From contig NZ_CAKVKB010000044.1 in NCBI RefSeq assembly GCF_934754915.1, forward strand, positions 1 to 26,132: a DNA stretch of 26,132 bases. The letters run 5' to 3'. The translations under genes and the position numbers were made by a program. A model generated the notes under the pieces. The model was not told the DNA's origin. It did not search any database and saw nothing but the letters and a program-made list of their open reading frames with translations. Positions 25,735-26,132 of this stretch are shown here, in pieces (the stretch's first letter is position 1; the number at the start of each line of letters is the position of its first letter). The stretch comes from an uncultured Clostridium sp. (GTDB lineage Bacteria > Bacillota > Clostridia > Clostridiales > Clostridiaceae).

Positions 25735-26073
25735 TTAATCCTCTTTTACAACTATTAAAAGCATTTTCATATTTTCTTTTGCAGTTACTTGGTGTGGAAT
25801 ATTTGCAGGCATTACTACAAGCTGTCCTTTATGAGCTTCAAGTTCTTTGTCTCCTACTTTTACTGATGCAATACCTTCATGAATATATATCATGGCATCG
25901 CCTTTAGCTGTATGTGGTCCAACTCCTTCTCCTTTTCCAAATGCAAGAGCTGTAACTCCAACTCCTTTTTTTTGTGCCATAGTAACTGTCTCAATTTGAC
26001 CATCATTACAACTTACTAAACTGTCAAAATCTACTGCTTTTGCTTTTTCTATGTTTTTTATTAATTCATCCAT
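25735..26073 (-). CDS. Single-domain cupin protein
   Basis: 112 residues. Cupin motif 1 is GEGVGPHTAKGDAMIYIHEG (48-67), with one His kept but the usual second His and Glu replaced (H54-T-A, D59). Motif 2 is GQLVVMPANIPHQVTA (83-98), with its His present. A partial metal site is possible. The N-terminal helix (about 2-15, LIKNIEKAKAV) precedes the barrel. The ATG at 26073 has GGAGAG about 7 nt upstream. It is the first of a closely spaced pair with the ligand-less cupin downstream, so the two are almost certainly co-transcribed. The promoter probably lies at or beyond the window edge. The substrate cannot be inferred. Confidence 0.85.
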   Translation of the reverse strand: MDELIKNIEKAKAVDFDSLVSCNDGQIETVTMAQKKGVGVTALAFGKGEGVGPHTAKGDAMIYIHEGIASVKVGDKELEAHKGQLVVMPANIPHQVTAKENMKMLLIVVKED

Positions 26074-26132
26074 TACTATCTCTCCTTTGATAATATGTTT
26101 TTTTATAGTATAACATACAATAATAAATTCAA

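Overview
The window is strongly AT-rich DNA from a Gram-positive, endospore-forming anaerobe, most likely a Clostridium (cluster I, species not assignable by eye). This rests on the base composition, AGGAGG-type ribosome binding sites, frequent GTG/TTG starts, a yunB-type sporulation gene, and firmicute forms of hflX, yebC, the XRE-cupin/potABCD operon and a tandem glycine riboswitch. I see no rRNA, tRNA, CRISPR array, prophage or intact insertion sequence.

Layout. 1-2733 (minus) holds type IV pilus genes: the assembly ATPase pilB, whose first ~36 codons lie in a different frame from the rest, and the prepilin peptidase pilD. 3143-4136 is yebC with its own promoter and terminator. 4166-9163 (minus) carries an IMPACT-family protein, a MocR-type regulator co-oriented with a nucleotidyltransferase-like gene, and hflX, whose N-terminal domain carries a complete JAMM metal-binding motif. 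9578-13510 holds hpt (plus), yunB (minus) and a class A penicillin-binding protein (plus). Two long imperfect palindromes (10135-10232, 13511-13627) sit just behind hpt and the PBP and share a sequence core.

14047-15462 is an AGCS amino acid symporter with its terminator. 15564-20034 is a polyamine uptake operon: promoter, two direct repeats that look like an operator, an XRE-cupin regulator, then potA-potB-potC-potD with overlapping or closely spaced genes and a terminator. ndk (minus) and acyP (plus) follow. A second AGCS symporter (minus) lies behind a promoter and a tandem glycine riboswitch, so it is probably a glycine carrier. Its Shine-Dalgarno lies inside a terminator-like hairpin.

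23235-23997 is a small P-loop kinase-like gene with a long structured leader. 24000-25392 has no convincing intact gene but looks transcribed on the minus strand, with several strong SD motifs in front of very short reading frames, a terminator and decayed fragments. The window ends with two adjacent minus-strand cupin genes, one of which has lost the usual metal ligands.

The most useful leads are the pilB frame break at an A6 run (error, mutation or programmed recoding), the JAMM-HflX fusion, the paired palindromes, the SD-sequestering glycine riboswitch platform, the putative XRE operator and the SD-rich gene desert.
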